DNA from: Candidatus Delongbacteria bacterium
GTDB taxonomy: Bacteria > CAIWAD01
Assembly: GCA_041675285.1 (NCBI GenBank)
Contig: JBAYTZ010000007.1
Location: forward strand, 147,666 to 211,665
Direction: 5' to 3'
DNA: 64,000 bases
The notes below the pieces were generated by a model. That model saw only the letters and a list, made by a program, of their open reading frames with translations, was not told where the DNA came from and did not search any database. This document shows positions 32,424 to 39,070 of this stretch, one piece after another. The number at the start of each line of letters is the position of its first letter. The first letter of the stretch is position 1. The translations under genes and the position numbers were made by a program.

Positions 32424-32912
32424 ATGAGCGAACTGCTGCGCGAAGCGCTGGGAACCCAGTTCCAGGCCGCTCTCCAGATGCTGGGCAATGCCCTGCGCGC
32501 CTGTCCCGCAGAGGATTGGGGCGATCTCTCCGACACGCCGGGCTTCTGGTACACGGCCTTCCACACCCTGTTCTGGCTGGATCTCTACCTGTCGCCCACC
32601 GCCGAGGGCTTCGCCCCGCCGGTGCCCTTCGGCTTGGAGGAGCTGGATCCGGCCGGCAAACTGCCGTCGCGTGTGTACACGTGCCAGGAGTTGCTGGACT
32701 ACCTGGAGCACGGCCGTGGCAAGTGTCGGGACGCCTGCGCCCGGCTGGACCTGGAGGAGGCCGCGCGGCCCTGCGGGATCCGGCCAGGCCTGAGCCGGCT
32801 GGAGCTGCACATCTACAACCTGCGGCACGTGCAGCATGGCGCGGCCCAGTTGAATCTGCTCCTGCGCCAACGGGGCCGGGTGGTGCCGGACTGGGTCTCC
32901 CGCTCCCGTTAA
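32424..32912 (+). CDS. DinB-superfamily four-helix protein
   Basis: A 162-residue helical protein. WYTAFHTLFWLDLYLSP near residue 42 and 'LHIYNLRHVQHGAAQLNLLLRQ' near residue 133 carry the His pattern of DinB/YfiT-like metal-binding bundles (one His in helix 2, then HxxxH-like pairs in helix 4). Members act as thiol-S-transferases or are uncharacterised. A CGGAG sequence precedes the ATG. The stop codon TAA shares the palindrome TTAA with the stop of the convergent small Cys gene. Confidence 0.7.
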   Translation: MSELLREALGTQFQAALQMLGNALRACPAEDWGDLSDTPGFWYTAFHTLFWLDLYLSPTAEGFAPPVPFGLEELDPAGKLPSRVYTCQELLDYLEHGRGKCRDACARLDLEEAARPCGIRPGLSRLELHIYNLRHVQHGAAQLNLLLRQRGRVVPDWVSRSR

Positions 32913-33136
32913 CAGCCGGACTGGGCGGCCTGGATCAGTTGGTTGGCCCGCTCCGCCATGTTGGGGAAAAGGTCCGGCGGCACGGCCGGTTTGCCCAGGG
33001 CCTTCAACACCATGTGACGGGCGCATTCATTGAACGCGCCCAGACAGTAGCGCTGTTTGTAGACGCCGGCCATGGCCGGCTTCATGGCCATGCGGTCGTT
33101 GAAGAAGGGACAGGCCTGAATGCAGTCGCAGTCCAT
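32909..33136 (-). CDS. Small cysteine-rich protein
   Basis: 75 residues: MDCDCIQACPFFNDRM, then a basic stretch, then YCLGAFNECARHMV, a helix and a terminal SGC. Three Cys lie in the head (positions 3, 5, 9), two in the middle and one at the end. I have seen similar short 'C-x5-CPFF ... YC-x5-CARH' proteins in anaerobic bacteria, but I know no function; an iron-sulfur cluster or zinc site is plausible from the Cys spacing. The ATG is chosen because upstream codons overlap the rpsF promoter side and lack a conserved look. It is convergent with the DinB gene, sharing four bases at the stops. Confidence 0.65.
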   Translation of the reverse strand: MDCDCIQACPFFNDRMAMKPAMAGVYKQRYCLGAFNECARHMVLKALGKPAVPPDLFPNMAERANQLIQAAQSGC

Positions 33137-33259
33137 CTCGCTCGTCTCCCTTGTTTCGGTATCCCTGCCCACCGGTATCGGCAATTGATATTCCATTCTT
33201 GATAACGAGTCCGCCTCGCCCGATCCAGGACGGAAGTCCCTGATTCTGAGGGGATTTCC

Positions 33260-33288
33260 TTGCGATTTCCCTCCTCCTCCGCTATACT
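33260..33288 (+). promoter_or_regulatory. Sigma-70-type promoter of the rpsF operon
   Basis: TTGCGA at 33260-33265 and TATACT at 33283-33288 are separated by exactly 17 bases. The start would be near 33295, about 80 bases before the rpsF ATG. Confidence 0.75.
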
Positions 33289-33303
33289 CTCGGCTTGCTT
33301 TTT

Positions 33304-33356
33304 GGCCCCGCCGGAATCGGGGGGCCCATCCTTGCCATCCAGATGGGTTGGATGGC
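33304..33356 (+). promoter_or_regulatory. Candidate S6:S18 autoregulatory leader
   Basis: Two hairpins lie in the rpsF leader. GGCCCC (33304) pairs with GGGGCC (33321) around the loop GCCGGAATCGG. GCCATCC (33334) pairs with GGATGGC (33350). The AAGGAG ribosome-binding site follows 11 bases later. Many bacteria carry an S6:S18-binding RNA in this position with a conserved CCG-containing loop. The loop here has CCGG, but I cannot confirm the full consensus by eye. Confidence 0.4.
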
Positions 33357-33377
33357 CTTAGTCCACAAGGAGATGCG

Positions 33378-33830
33378 ATGAGTGAGCTTCGCAATTACGA
33401 AGTCACCTTCATTGCCGAGCCCAATTTTGACGATGAGCGGGTGAATTCCCTGGTGGGGAAGTATTCCGAATTCATCGAAAAGAACGGTGGCGAGGTGCAG
33501 AAGGTGGAACGCATGGGCAAGAAGCGCCTGGCCTATGCGGTGGAGAAGCGCCAGTACGGCTACTACATCTACACCGAGGTGAAGATGCCCGGTGAGGCGG
33601 TGGCCCTGCTCAAGCGCTGGTTCGCCCTGTCCGAGGACGTCTTCCGTCATCTGGCCGTGCGCATGACGGATCGCGATGTGAAGTTGAAGGCGTTGACCAT
33701 GGACCACTTCCGCAAGGAGATGGACCGCCGCAACGCCGCCACGCGTCCGGGCGCCCGCGAGGGTGGCGGTCGTGAAGGCTACCGCGACGGGTATCGCGAA
33801 GGTGGACGTCCCGAGCGGGTGGAGGACTGA
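33378..33830 (+). CDS. rpsF: Small ribosomal subunit protein bS6
   Basis: bS6 binds 16S rRNA with bS18 in the platform of the 30S subunit. In the 150-residue protein the core is standard: RNYEVTFIAEPNFDDE, then GKKRLAYAVEKRQYGYYIY and 'FRHLAVRM'. The last 40 residues form a Gly/Arg/Glu-rich tail (for example REGYRDGYREGGRPERVED) longer than in many species. AAGGAG lies five bases before the ATG. rpsR follows after two bases and rplI after a further 11, the usual S6-S18-L9 order. Confidence 0.97.
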   Translation: MSELRNYEVTFIAEPNFDDERVNSLVGKYSEFIEKNGGEVQKVERMGKKRLAYAVEKRQYGYYIYTEVKMPGEAVALLKRWFALSEDVFRHLAVRMTDRDVKLKALTMDHFRKEMDRRNAATRPGAREGGGREGYRDGYREGGRPERVED

Positions 33831-33832
33831 TC

Positions 33833-34057
33833 ATGGCCTATCAACGCAAACGCATCTGCCGCTTCTGTGAAGCCGGCGTGAAGTATGTCGACTATCGTGA
33901 CGAGAAGCGGCTGTCCCGTTTCCTCACGGAGCGCGGCAAGATCATTCCCCGTCGGGTCTCCGGCACCTGTGCCAAGCATCAGCGCATGCTCTCCACCGCC
34001 ATCAAGCGGTCGCGCATCCTGGCGCTCCTGCCCTTCGTGTCCGACAACCCGGCCTAA
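33833..34057 (+). CDS. rpsR: Small ribosomal subunit protein bS18
   Basis: A 74-residue protein with RICRFCEAGVKYVDYRDEK at the start and 'ERGKIIPRRVSGTCAKHQR' in the middle, the unmistakable bS18 core. It keeps three Cys (RICRFC and GTC), the zinc-binding (C+) form of the protein found in some phyla. It pairs with bS6 on 16S rRNA. Two bases separate it from rpsF. Confidence 0.97.
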   Translation: MAYQRKRICRFCEAGVKYVDYRDEKRLSRFLTERGKIIPRRVSGTCAKHQRMLSTAIKRSRILALLPFVSDNPA

Positions 34058-34068
34058 GGAGGTGGATG

Positions 34069-34623
34069 ATGAAGGTCATTCTGCGCACTGACATCGATAA
34101 CCTGGGCAAGATCGGCGAACTGGTCAGCGTGAAGCCGGGCTACGCCCGCAACTACCTGGTTCCCCAGGGCTTCGCCTACACGGCCACGCCGGGCGCCCTG
34201 CGCCGCTTCGAGGAAGAGAAGCTGCAGCTGGTGAGCGCGGCCGAGCGCGAACGCAGCCGGGCCGACGCCCTGCGCGCGCGCATCGAGAGCCACCAGTACA
34301 AGGTGGAAATGAAGACCGGCGAGCAGGGCCGCCTCTACGGCAGCGTCACGGCCCAGACCATCGCCGACCTGCTGCACGTCGCGGGCATCGAGATCGACCG
34401 GCGGCGGATTCGCCTGGACCAGCCCATCAAGGCGCTGGGCGAGTTCTTCGTCCCGATCAAGCTCTACGGCGACATCTCGGCCCAGGCCCGCGTGCTGGTC
34501 ACCGATGCGGACGCCCTGGTGCGCGCCGCCATCGAGGCCGAAGTGGCGGCCTCGGAGGCCCTGGCCCGCGGCGAAGTCCCGGCGACCCCGGCCAAGGGGC
34601 GCGAGGAAGACGACGAGGCCTAG
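34069..34623 (+). CDS. rplI: Large ribosomal subunit protein bL9
   Basis: A 184-residue protein with the bL9 N-terminal domain (MKVILRTDIDNLGKIGELV, then 'VKPGYARNYLVPQGFA'), the long connecting helix (about 45-75) and the C-terminal domain. It ends in an acidic, Pro/Ala-rich tail (ATPAKGREEDDEA) longer than the E. coli protein. Two in-frame ATGs are adjacent; the second is preferred because TAAGGAGG lies six bases upstream. An intrinsic terminator follows. Confidence 0.97.
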   Translation: MKVILRTDIDNLGKIGELVSVKPGYARNYLVPQGFAYTATPGALRRFEEEKLQLVSAAERERSRADALRARIESHQYKVEMKTGEQGRLYGSVTAQTIADLLHVAGIEIDRRRIRLDQPIKALGEFFVPIKLYGDISAQARVLVTDADALVRAAIEAEVAASEALARGEVPATPAKGREEDDEA

Positions 34624-34645
34624 GCCGCCCGGAATCACGAGTGTT

Positions 34646-34679
34646 GGAAGGGGCCAGATCGAGGGCCCCTTCCTTTTTT
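34646..34679 (+). terminator. Intrinsic terminator of the rpsF-rpsR-rplI operon
   Basis: A 10-bp perfect stem, GGAAGGGGCC (34646) with GGCCCCTTCC (34664), is followed directly by six T. Confidence 0.92.
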
Positions 34680-34694
34680 CTGTGGGAGGAACCC

Positions 34695-35024
34695 ATGGAC
34701 CTGCTGGACGGGATGGCTGGACATCCCTGGCTGGTGGCCGCCCTGGTGGCGGCCGCGGCCTTGTTCGTCTACGCGCTGATCAAGCGCCTGCTGACCTTGG
34801 CGCTTTTCCTGCTGGTGGTGGTGGTCGGGCTGGTGGCCTGGTTCCGGTTGACGGGCCAGCAGGTGCCGGACGACGTGGACCGGTTGGCCCGGGGCGCGGG
34901 TCGGGTGGCCCGGGGCGCCGTGGAGCAGACGGGCGATCTGCTGCGCAAAGGGGAACGTGCGCTGGAATCCAGCCGCGCGCTGGCGGATTCCCTGCGCGGG
35001 CTGGACTCCCTCTCCGAACGCTGA
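34695..35024 (+). CDS. Small two-helix membrane protein
   Basis: 109 residues starting at an ATG with GGGAGGA four bases upstream, just after the rplI terminator. Two hydrophobic helices (about 13-28 and 32-50, LTLALFLLVVVVGLVAWF) are followed by an amphipathic, charged helical tail with repeated A/L-R spacing (DDVDRLARGAGRVARGAVEQ), possibly a coiled coil. No family is recognised. The good ribosome-binding site and clear membrane pattern support a real gene. It has no promoter that I can see and may depend on read-through. Confidence 0.6.
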   Translation: MDLLDGMAGHPWLVAALVAAAALFVYALIKRLLTLALFLLVVVVGLVAWFRLTGQQVPDDVDRLARGAGRVARGAVEQTGDLLRKGERALESSRALADSLRGLDSLSER

Positions 35025-35036
35025 GCGCAGACCCGT

Positions 35037-36140
35037 TCAGCCGATCAGCCAGACCTCTTCGCCCAGATCGAAGGCCAGTTGTCCGCGGGCGGTCAGGGCC
35101 AGCAGGCCCGGCCGGACGGGCAGGGGCAGGCGGCCGCTGATCCGCCCCTCCGGCGCGACCTGCAGCAGCCCTTCTGTCTGGTCCAGCAGCCAGATCCAGC
35201 CGCGGCTGTCCACCACGGGCGGCAGGCCGGCGGACTCCACGGGCAGGCGCCACATCAAGTCGTAGTTGCGATCCAGTGAATACAGCGCGTCCTGGCCCAG
35301 GCCCAGCCAGCCGCCCCGCGGGCGCGCGGCCAGCAGCAGGGGCTCGCCCATCTCGCTCTGCGGCGTGCCCTGGCGATCCACGAAGACCGTGCGCCCGGCG
35401 GCGTCCAGGAAGCCGCAATCCTCGTCGCGGTTGAGCACGGGCGGATGAGCCAGATCGCCGCCGGGAAACCACCACTCCACTTCTCCCATGGCCGAACAGC
35501 ACAGGCAGCCCAGTTCGTGCTGCAGCACCATCCGTCCGTCCCGGTAGAGGGTGGGCGGATAGAGCGGCGGACCGGCAGCGGAGAGCTGGCCGTCGCGTCG
35601 GAAGCTGAGGCGCAGGGCCAGTTCGTCCTGATGGAAGAAAACATGCAGGTCGCCGGCGCCGGAGAAGACCAGCAGGCGCCCGTCCGCGGAGGCCGTCATG
35701 CCCAGGGGGGAGTGAAAGCCGGACTCCGACGTGTCGCCCAACCGGCGGAAGTGCCCGTCGGCGTCCAGCAGCAGGATGCGACTGGGGCTGACGAACACGC
35801 AGCGGCCGCCCGCCAGCCAGAGGGCGGATCCCCAGGCGTGCGACGTGGCGGGCTCGGAGCGGGAATCCGCGCCGGGCGTGCCCGTCTGCAGATCGATCTG
35901 GCGGACGGGCTCGCCCTCGGCGTCCCACTGCAGGAAGCGGGCGCCACGCACCAGGGAGAGGCCCGCGCCCGGGGCGGACAGGCAGACCCCGGGCGTGTCG
36001 GCGGGCGGCACGGACAGCTTGCGCACCCGCTCCAGCGAGGCGGGCCCGGGCAGTTTCGAGCGCGAGCTGTTGGCCGCGTCGGCGAAGCGGCGGGACCAGG
36101 GCAGGGGGGCCGGCGCGTAGGGAGAAAATGGAATCAGCAT
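35037..36140 (-). CDS. Predicted beta-propeller protein
   Basis: The 367-residue protein has no clear signal peptide. It is built of repeated four-strand blades such as RILLLDADGHFRRLG, 'GRMVLQHELGCLCCSAMGEVEWWFPGG', 'RTVFVDRQGTPQSEMG' and 'GWIWLLDQTEGLLQVAPEGRI'. The rhythm 'short strand, D/G turn, G-x-I/L' matches NHL/PQQ-type propellers of six or seven blades. No catalytic or metal motif is apparent. A CxCC (GCLCCSA) occurs mid-protein. The start ATG lacks a ribosome-binding site, so translation may begin differently. It is convergent with the small membrane protein, 12 bases apart. Confidence 0.6.
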   Translation of the reverse strand: MLIPFSPYAPAPLPWSRRFADAANSSRSKLPGPASLERVRKLSVPPADTPGVCLSAPGAGLSLVRGARFLQWDAEGEPVRQIDLQTGTPGADSRSEPATSHAWGSALWLAGGRCVFVSPSRILLLDADGHFRRLGDTSESGFHSPLGMTASADGRLLVFSGAGDLHVFFHQDELALRLSFRRDGQLSAAGPPLYPPTLYRDGRMVLQHELGCLCCSAMGEVEWWFPGGDLAHPPVLNRDEDCGFLDAAGRTVFVDRQGTPQSEMGEPLLLAARPRGGWLGLGQDALYSLDRNYDLMWRLPVESAGLPPVVDSRGWIWLLDQTEGLLQVAPEGRISGRLPLPVRPGLLALTARGQLAFDLGEEVWLIG

Positions 36141-36263
36141 TTTCGAACGGGCACTTTCGCCATTGAATGTTCAGTCAGGAACATGCACTTTCCGCCTTGC
36201 GCCAAAGCTGAGACATTCCCCCTCCAGCTTTGGGAGCCCGTACCGCTGAGGTTCCCAAGGCAA

Positions 36264-36287
36264 GCCCGCCCCGGCAACGGGGCGGGC
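36264..36287 (-). terminator. Terminator-like hairpin after the methyltransferase gene
   Basis: A 10-bp stem GCCCGCCCCG/CGGGGCGGGC with a four-base loop lies two bases after the stop codon on the minus strand. The 3' side there reads TTGCCTT, so the U-tract is weak. Confidence 0.6.
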
Positions 36288-36289
36288 GG

Positions 36290-37045
36290 TTAACTCCTCC
36301 GGCAGCACAGCACCAGATCGTGGCTGTCCGCCTGATAGGTCTCCCCCTGCAAGGATCCATAGGCTTGGAGTTCGCGAAAGCCGCAGCCCAGCAGCAGCTT
36401 GCGCAACAGCGGGGCGTCCAGGCGCAGGAGCCGGTCGCTGCGCACTTGGCGCGCCCAGTGGCCGGCGGGATCCTGTTCGATCCGGATCAGGTGGACCAGC
36501 GCGTGATGTTCATGCAGCTCAATCATTTTGAGGAAATGCCGGCGAGCTTGGCCGTCCTCCTCATCCGTCTTGAGGGGAAAGAAGGCCCGGGCGGGGTCGC
36601 GGAATTTCCAATAGTTGAGCACGTGGAGGATCAGGCCGCCGCGGGGACGCAGGCTGTCTCGAATGACGGAGAGCGCCTGGGCCACTTCGTCCAGATCGCG
36701 TAGCAGGCACAGGCTGTTCCCCAAACAGAGCGCGGCGTCCTGGGGGGGCAAGCCGAGGGGCTGGCGCAGGTCGCCGGCCAGAAAGCGGCAGCGGGCGGCC
36801 AGCTCGGGGTGCCCGTCCAGCAGCTCCCCGGCGGCTACCAGCATCTCCTCATTGCTGTCCAGGCCGGTCAGCTCGAAGCCGGCCTGGGCCAGAGCCAGAC
36901 AATGGCGGCCCGTCCCGCAGCCCAGATCCGTCACGTGGCGGGCGTTCCAGCTGCGCAGCCAGGCGCGCAGGAAGGGCAGTTCCCGTTCCAGCCGGAGGTC
37001 CCACTGGATGGCGCGGTCGAAGTCGGTGCCGATGTTGAAGCCCAT
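36290..37045 (-). CDS. SAM-dependent methyltransferase, class I
   Basis: The 251-residue protein has motif I VTDLGCGTGRHCLALAQAG, an acidic motif II (ELTGLDSNEEML), 'FLAGDLRQPLGLPPQDAALCLGNSLCLL' as motifs III-IV, and 'LRPRGGLILHVLNYWKF' as the post-I strand. This is the methyltransf_25/11-type cytoplasmic fold used on small molecules. The substrate is not shown by sequence or neighbours. An ATG with GGGGA about nine bases upstream is preferred over an upstream TTG. It is divergent from the tRNA-Gln gene. Confidence 0.8.
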   Translation of the reverse strand: MGFNIGTDFDRAIQWDLRLERELPFLRAWLRSWNARHVTDLGCGTGRHCLALAQAGFELTGLDSNEEMLVAAGELLDGHPELAARCRFLAGDLRQPLGLPPQDAALCLGNSLCLLRDLDEVAQALSVIRDSLRPRGGLILHVLNYWKFRDPARAFFPLKTDEEDGQARRHFLKMIELHEHHALVHLIRIEQDPAGHWARQVRSDRLLRLDAPLLRKLLLGCGFRELQAYGSLQGETYQADSHDLVLCCRRS

Positions 37046-37105
37046 GGCCGGATCCCCATTTTCACGGCCCAACGTAGCAAGCGGCGGGCTTTTTCCGGCC
37101 CACCC

Positions 37106-37133
37106 TTGACTTTGCCGGAGCGCGGCCTATATT
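37106..37133 (+). promoter_or_regulatory. Promoter of tRNA-Gln
   Basis: TTGACT at 37106 and TATATT at 37128 with 16 bases between; the tRNA begins about 17 bases after the -10. The same hexamer pair and spacing precede the tRNA-Tyr cluster. Confidence 0.75.
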
Positions 37134-37150
37134 AGGGGCCTTCTACTCAG

Positions 37151-37221
37151 TGGGCTGTCGTCTAATGGCAGGACAGCGGATTCTGGTTCCGCGAATTGGG
37201 GTTCGAGTCCCTGCAGCCCAG
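37151..37221 (+). tRNA. tRNA-Gln (CTG)
   Basis: Acceptor TGGGCTG pairs with CAGCCCA. The anticodon stem GCGGA/TCCGC encloses TTCTGGT, giving anticodon CTG. The T-loop is TTCGAGT. The CCA end is not encoded. Confidence 0.93.
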
Positions 37222-37228
37222 CTTTCCC

Positions 37229-37251
37229 ACGGCCACTTCGGTGGCCGTTTT
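37229..37251 (+). terminator. Intrinsic terminator of tRNA-Gln
   Basis: An 8-bp stem ACGGCCAC/GTGGCCGT with the stable loop TTCG is followed by a run of T. Confidence 0.85.
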
Positions 37252-37394
37252 CGTGGCCGGCCCGCGCTGCCATGCCCGCTCCGGTTCCAGCTGCCCTGCC
37301 CCTCGCCCGGTCCAACCCGCTCGTCCAACCACCCATGAAAAACCCCGACCCTTGCGGGCCGGGGCTTGGAATCGAACTGGGGGGGGACCAACGG

Positions 37395-38783
37395 TTATTT
37401 GATCAGCAGCATGCGTCCGGTCAGGGTGCGGCCCTCGGCCTCCAGGCGATAGAGGTAGAGGCCGCTGCTCAGCTGGCTGGCGTCGAAGGAAACCCGATGC
37501 GCGCCGGCCGCCTGCGGGCCGTCCACCAGGGTGGCCACCCGCTCGCCGGTCAGGCTGAACACGCTCAGCCGCACGTCCGTGGTGACAGACAGGCTGTAGT
37601 CGATGGTCGTGACCGGGTTGAAGGGGTTGGGGTGGTTGCCCCGCAGCTCGAAGGCCCGGGGAGCGTCCAGCGCGTCCACCACGCCGCAACAGGGAACCCA
37701 GATCATGCCGGAGGTGGCCAGGGCCGGGCAGGTGGCGCAGTCCACCAGCAGGTCGTAGTGCAGGGACTCGTCGCAGGGCGTGCCCAGCGGAGCCACCTGG
37801 AAGGTCAGCGTGATGCTCTCGCCGGGCAGCAGTTGGTCGGCGCCCTGGACGGGGGAACCCACGGCCTGCAGGCCGGTGCCGGCCAGCAGGGTGGCCGTGA
37901 TGCCCTGGCAGGCGGAGCCGCCCACGTTGGTGATGGTGAGCGCCAGATCGCCGGCGGCGGGATTGTAGAGCTCGTCGGTGCAGCCGAAGGCGCTGATGGC
38001 GTCCATGGACAGGCTCAGCTCGCCGGGGACCACCTGGCCGTCGCACTGGCCCATGGAGAGGGCGTAGCCGAGGGCGTTGTCCAGCAGGGTCAGCATGTGC
38101 GGGAAGGTCCCGGCCCCATCGCCCAGGTAGTACTCGAAGGGCTGGGTCAGCGCCAGCACGCGGCCCGCGCCCACGGGATAGTCCGCGCCCGTGACGTGGC
38201 CGTCCAGGTCGGTGATGTAGCTGAGTGTCGTGCCGGGCAGGTTCATCAGGCTGTCGTGGCTGGCCATTCCGCCTTCGAAGAGCGGAAAGGGCATGCCCGC
38301 GCTCAGCGGGTTGACGTCCGGAAACAGGTTGTAGCTCTGGGGCGCAACGGCCGAGTTCACGCCGCCGGGCAGGCGCAGGGTGGCGCCCAGGCTGGCCGTG
38401 TTGTACAAGACCGCGCCGCCGTCGGTGACGTAGGCCGCCAGATTGTTGCGGGCGGCCAGGGAATTCAGGTTGAGCGAAGTGTCGTCGCCGTTCTCCGTCA
38501 TGGCGCCGGTGACGTAGACGAGGCAATAGGTGCTCAGGTCGGCCGTGCGCAGATCCATGGAGCTGGCCACGGTGACGTTGACGCCGCGCTCCGTGAACCG
38601 GGGAACCACGTCCCCGCCCCAGGGCTGGTAATCACGCACCACCAGGACTTCCTGGGACGTGCGGGCGTGACCGTACTGCCCGGGCTGGGACGGCAGCCGG
38701 GTGCCTGCCGGGTTTGTCGAACTGGCCAGGGCGCTGGAGCCCAGACCCAGACAACCAACAAGCAGGATTGACAAGGCCTTCAT
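37395..38783 (-). CDS. Secreted protein with GATase-like domain and FlgD/T9SS sorting tail
   Basis: A 462-residue protein with AAGGAGGG before the ATG and a signal peptide (MKALSILLVGCLGLGSSALA). Residues 45-235 look like a glutamine-amidotransferase-type flavodoxin fold ('VLVVRDYQPWGGDVVPRFTE ... YVTDGGAVLYN'), as in ThuA-like or DUF4350 domains, without a clear catalytic Cys-His pair. Residues 255-365 resemble a CARDB/Ig adhesion domain with several Cys. The C-terminus is a type A sorting domain: GNHPNPFNPVTTIDYSL, then VRLSVFSLTGERVATLVDG and LSSGLYLYRLEAEG...MLLIK. It is probably exported and surface-bound. Its role is unknown. Confidence 0.78.
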   Translation of the reverse strand: MKALSILLVGCLGLGSSALASSTNPAGTRLPSQPGQYGHARTSQEVLVVRDYQPWGGDVVPRFTERGVNVTVASSMDLRTADLSTYCLVYVTGAMTENGDDTSLNLNSLAARNNLAAYVTDGGAVLYNTASLGATLRLPGGVNSAVAPQSYNLFPDVNPLSAGMPFPLFEGGMASHDSLMNLPGTTLSYITDLDGHVTGADYPVGAGRVLALTQPFEYYLGDGAGTFPHMLTLLDNALGYALSMGQCDGQVVPGELSLSMDAISAFGCTDELYNPAAGDLALTITNVGGSACQGITATLLAGTGLQAVGSPVQGADQLLPGESITLTFQVAPLGTPCDESLHYDLLVDCATCPALATSGMIWVPCCGVVDALDAPRAFELRGNHPNPFNPVTTIDYSLSVTTDVRLSVFSLTGERVATLVDGPQAAGAHRVSFDASQLSSGLYLYRLEAEGRTLTGRMLLIK

Positions 38784-39070
38784 GGAGCCCTCCTTGGACA
38801 CATCTCGATGTTTGTATGCGAGTCGTTTGATTTGCTGAGCCCGGGCGAGCAATCCATATGCCAGTCAAAGCGGTTCCCAAACTTCGCGCACATTCCGGAG
38901 AGTCCGTGAATGGCGAGTCATGACTAGGCCCTTTCGTGAATACGGGCAAAGCCGACTGGCGTTCGATTTCCGGCGGGGTGAACAACCCCGCTCGGTAGGT
39001 TTGGAGAGATGGGACGCGGCGGAGAGAGCGAAGGCGGCCGCAGCCGCCTCCGCTTCAGGTTGTCAATCGG

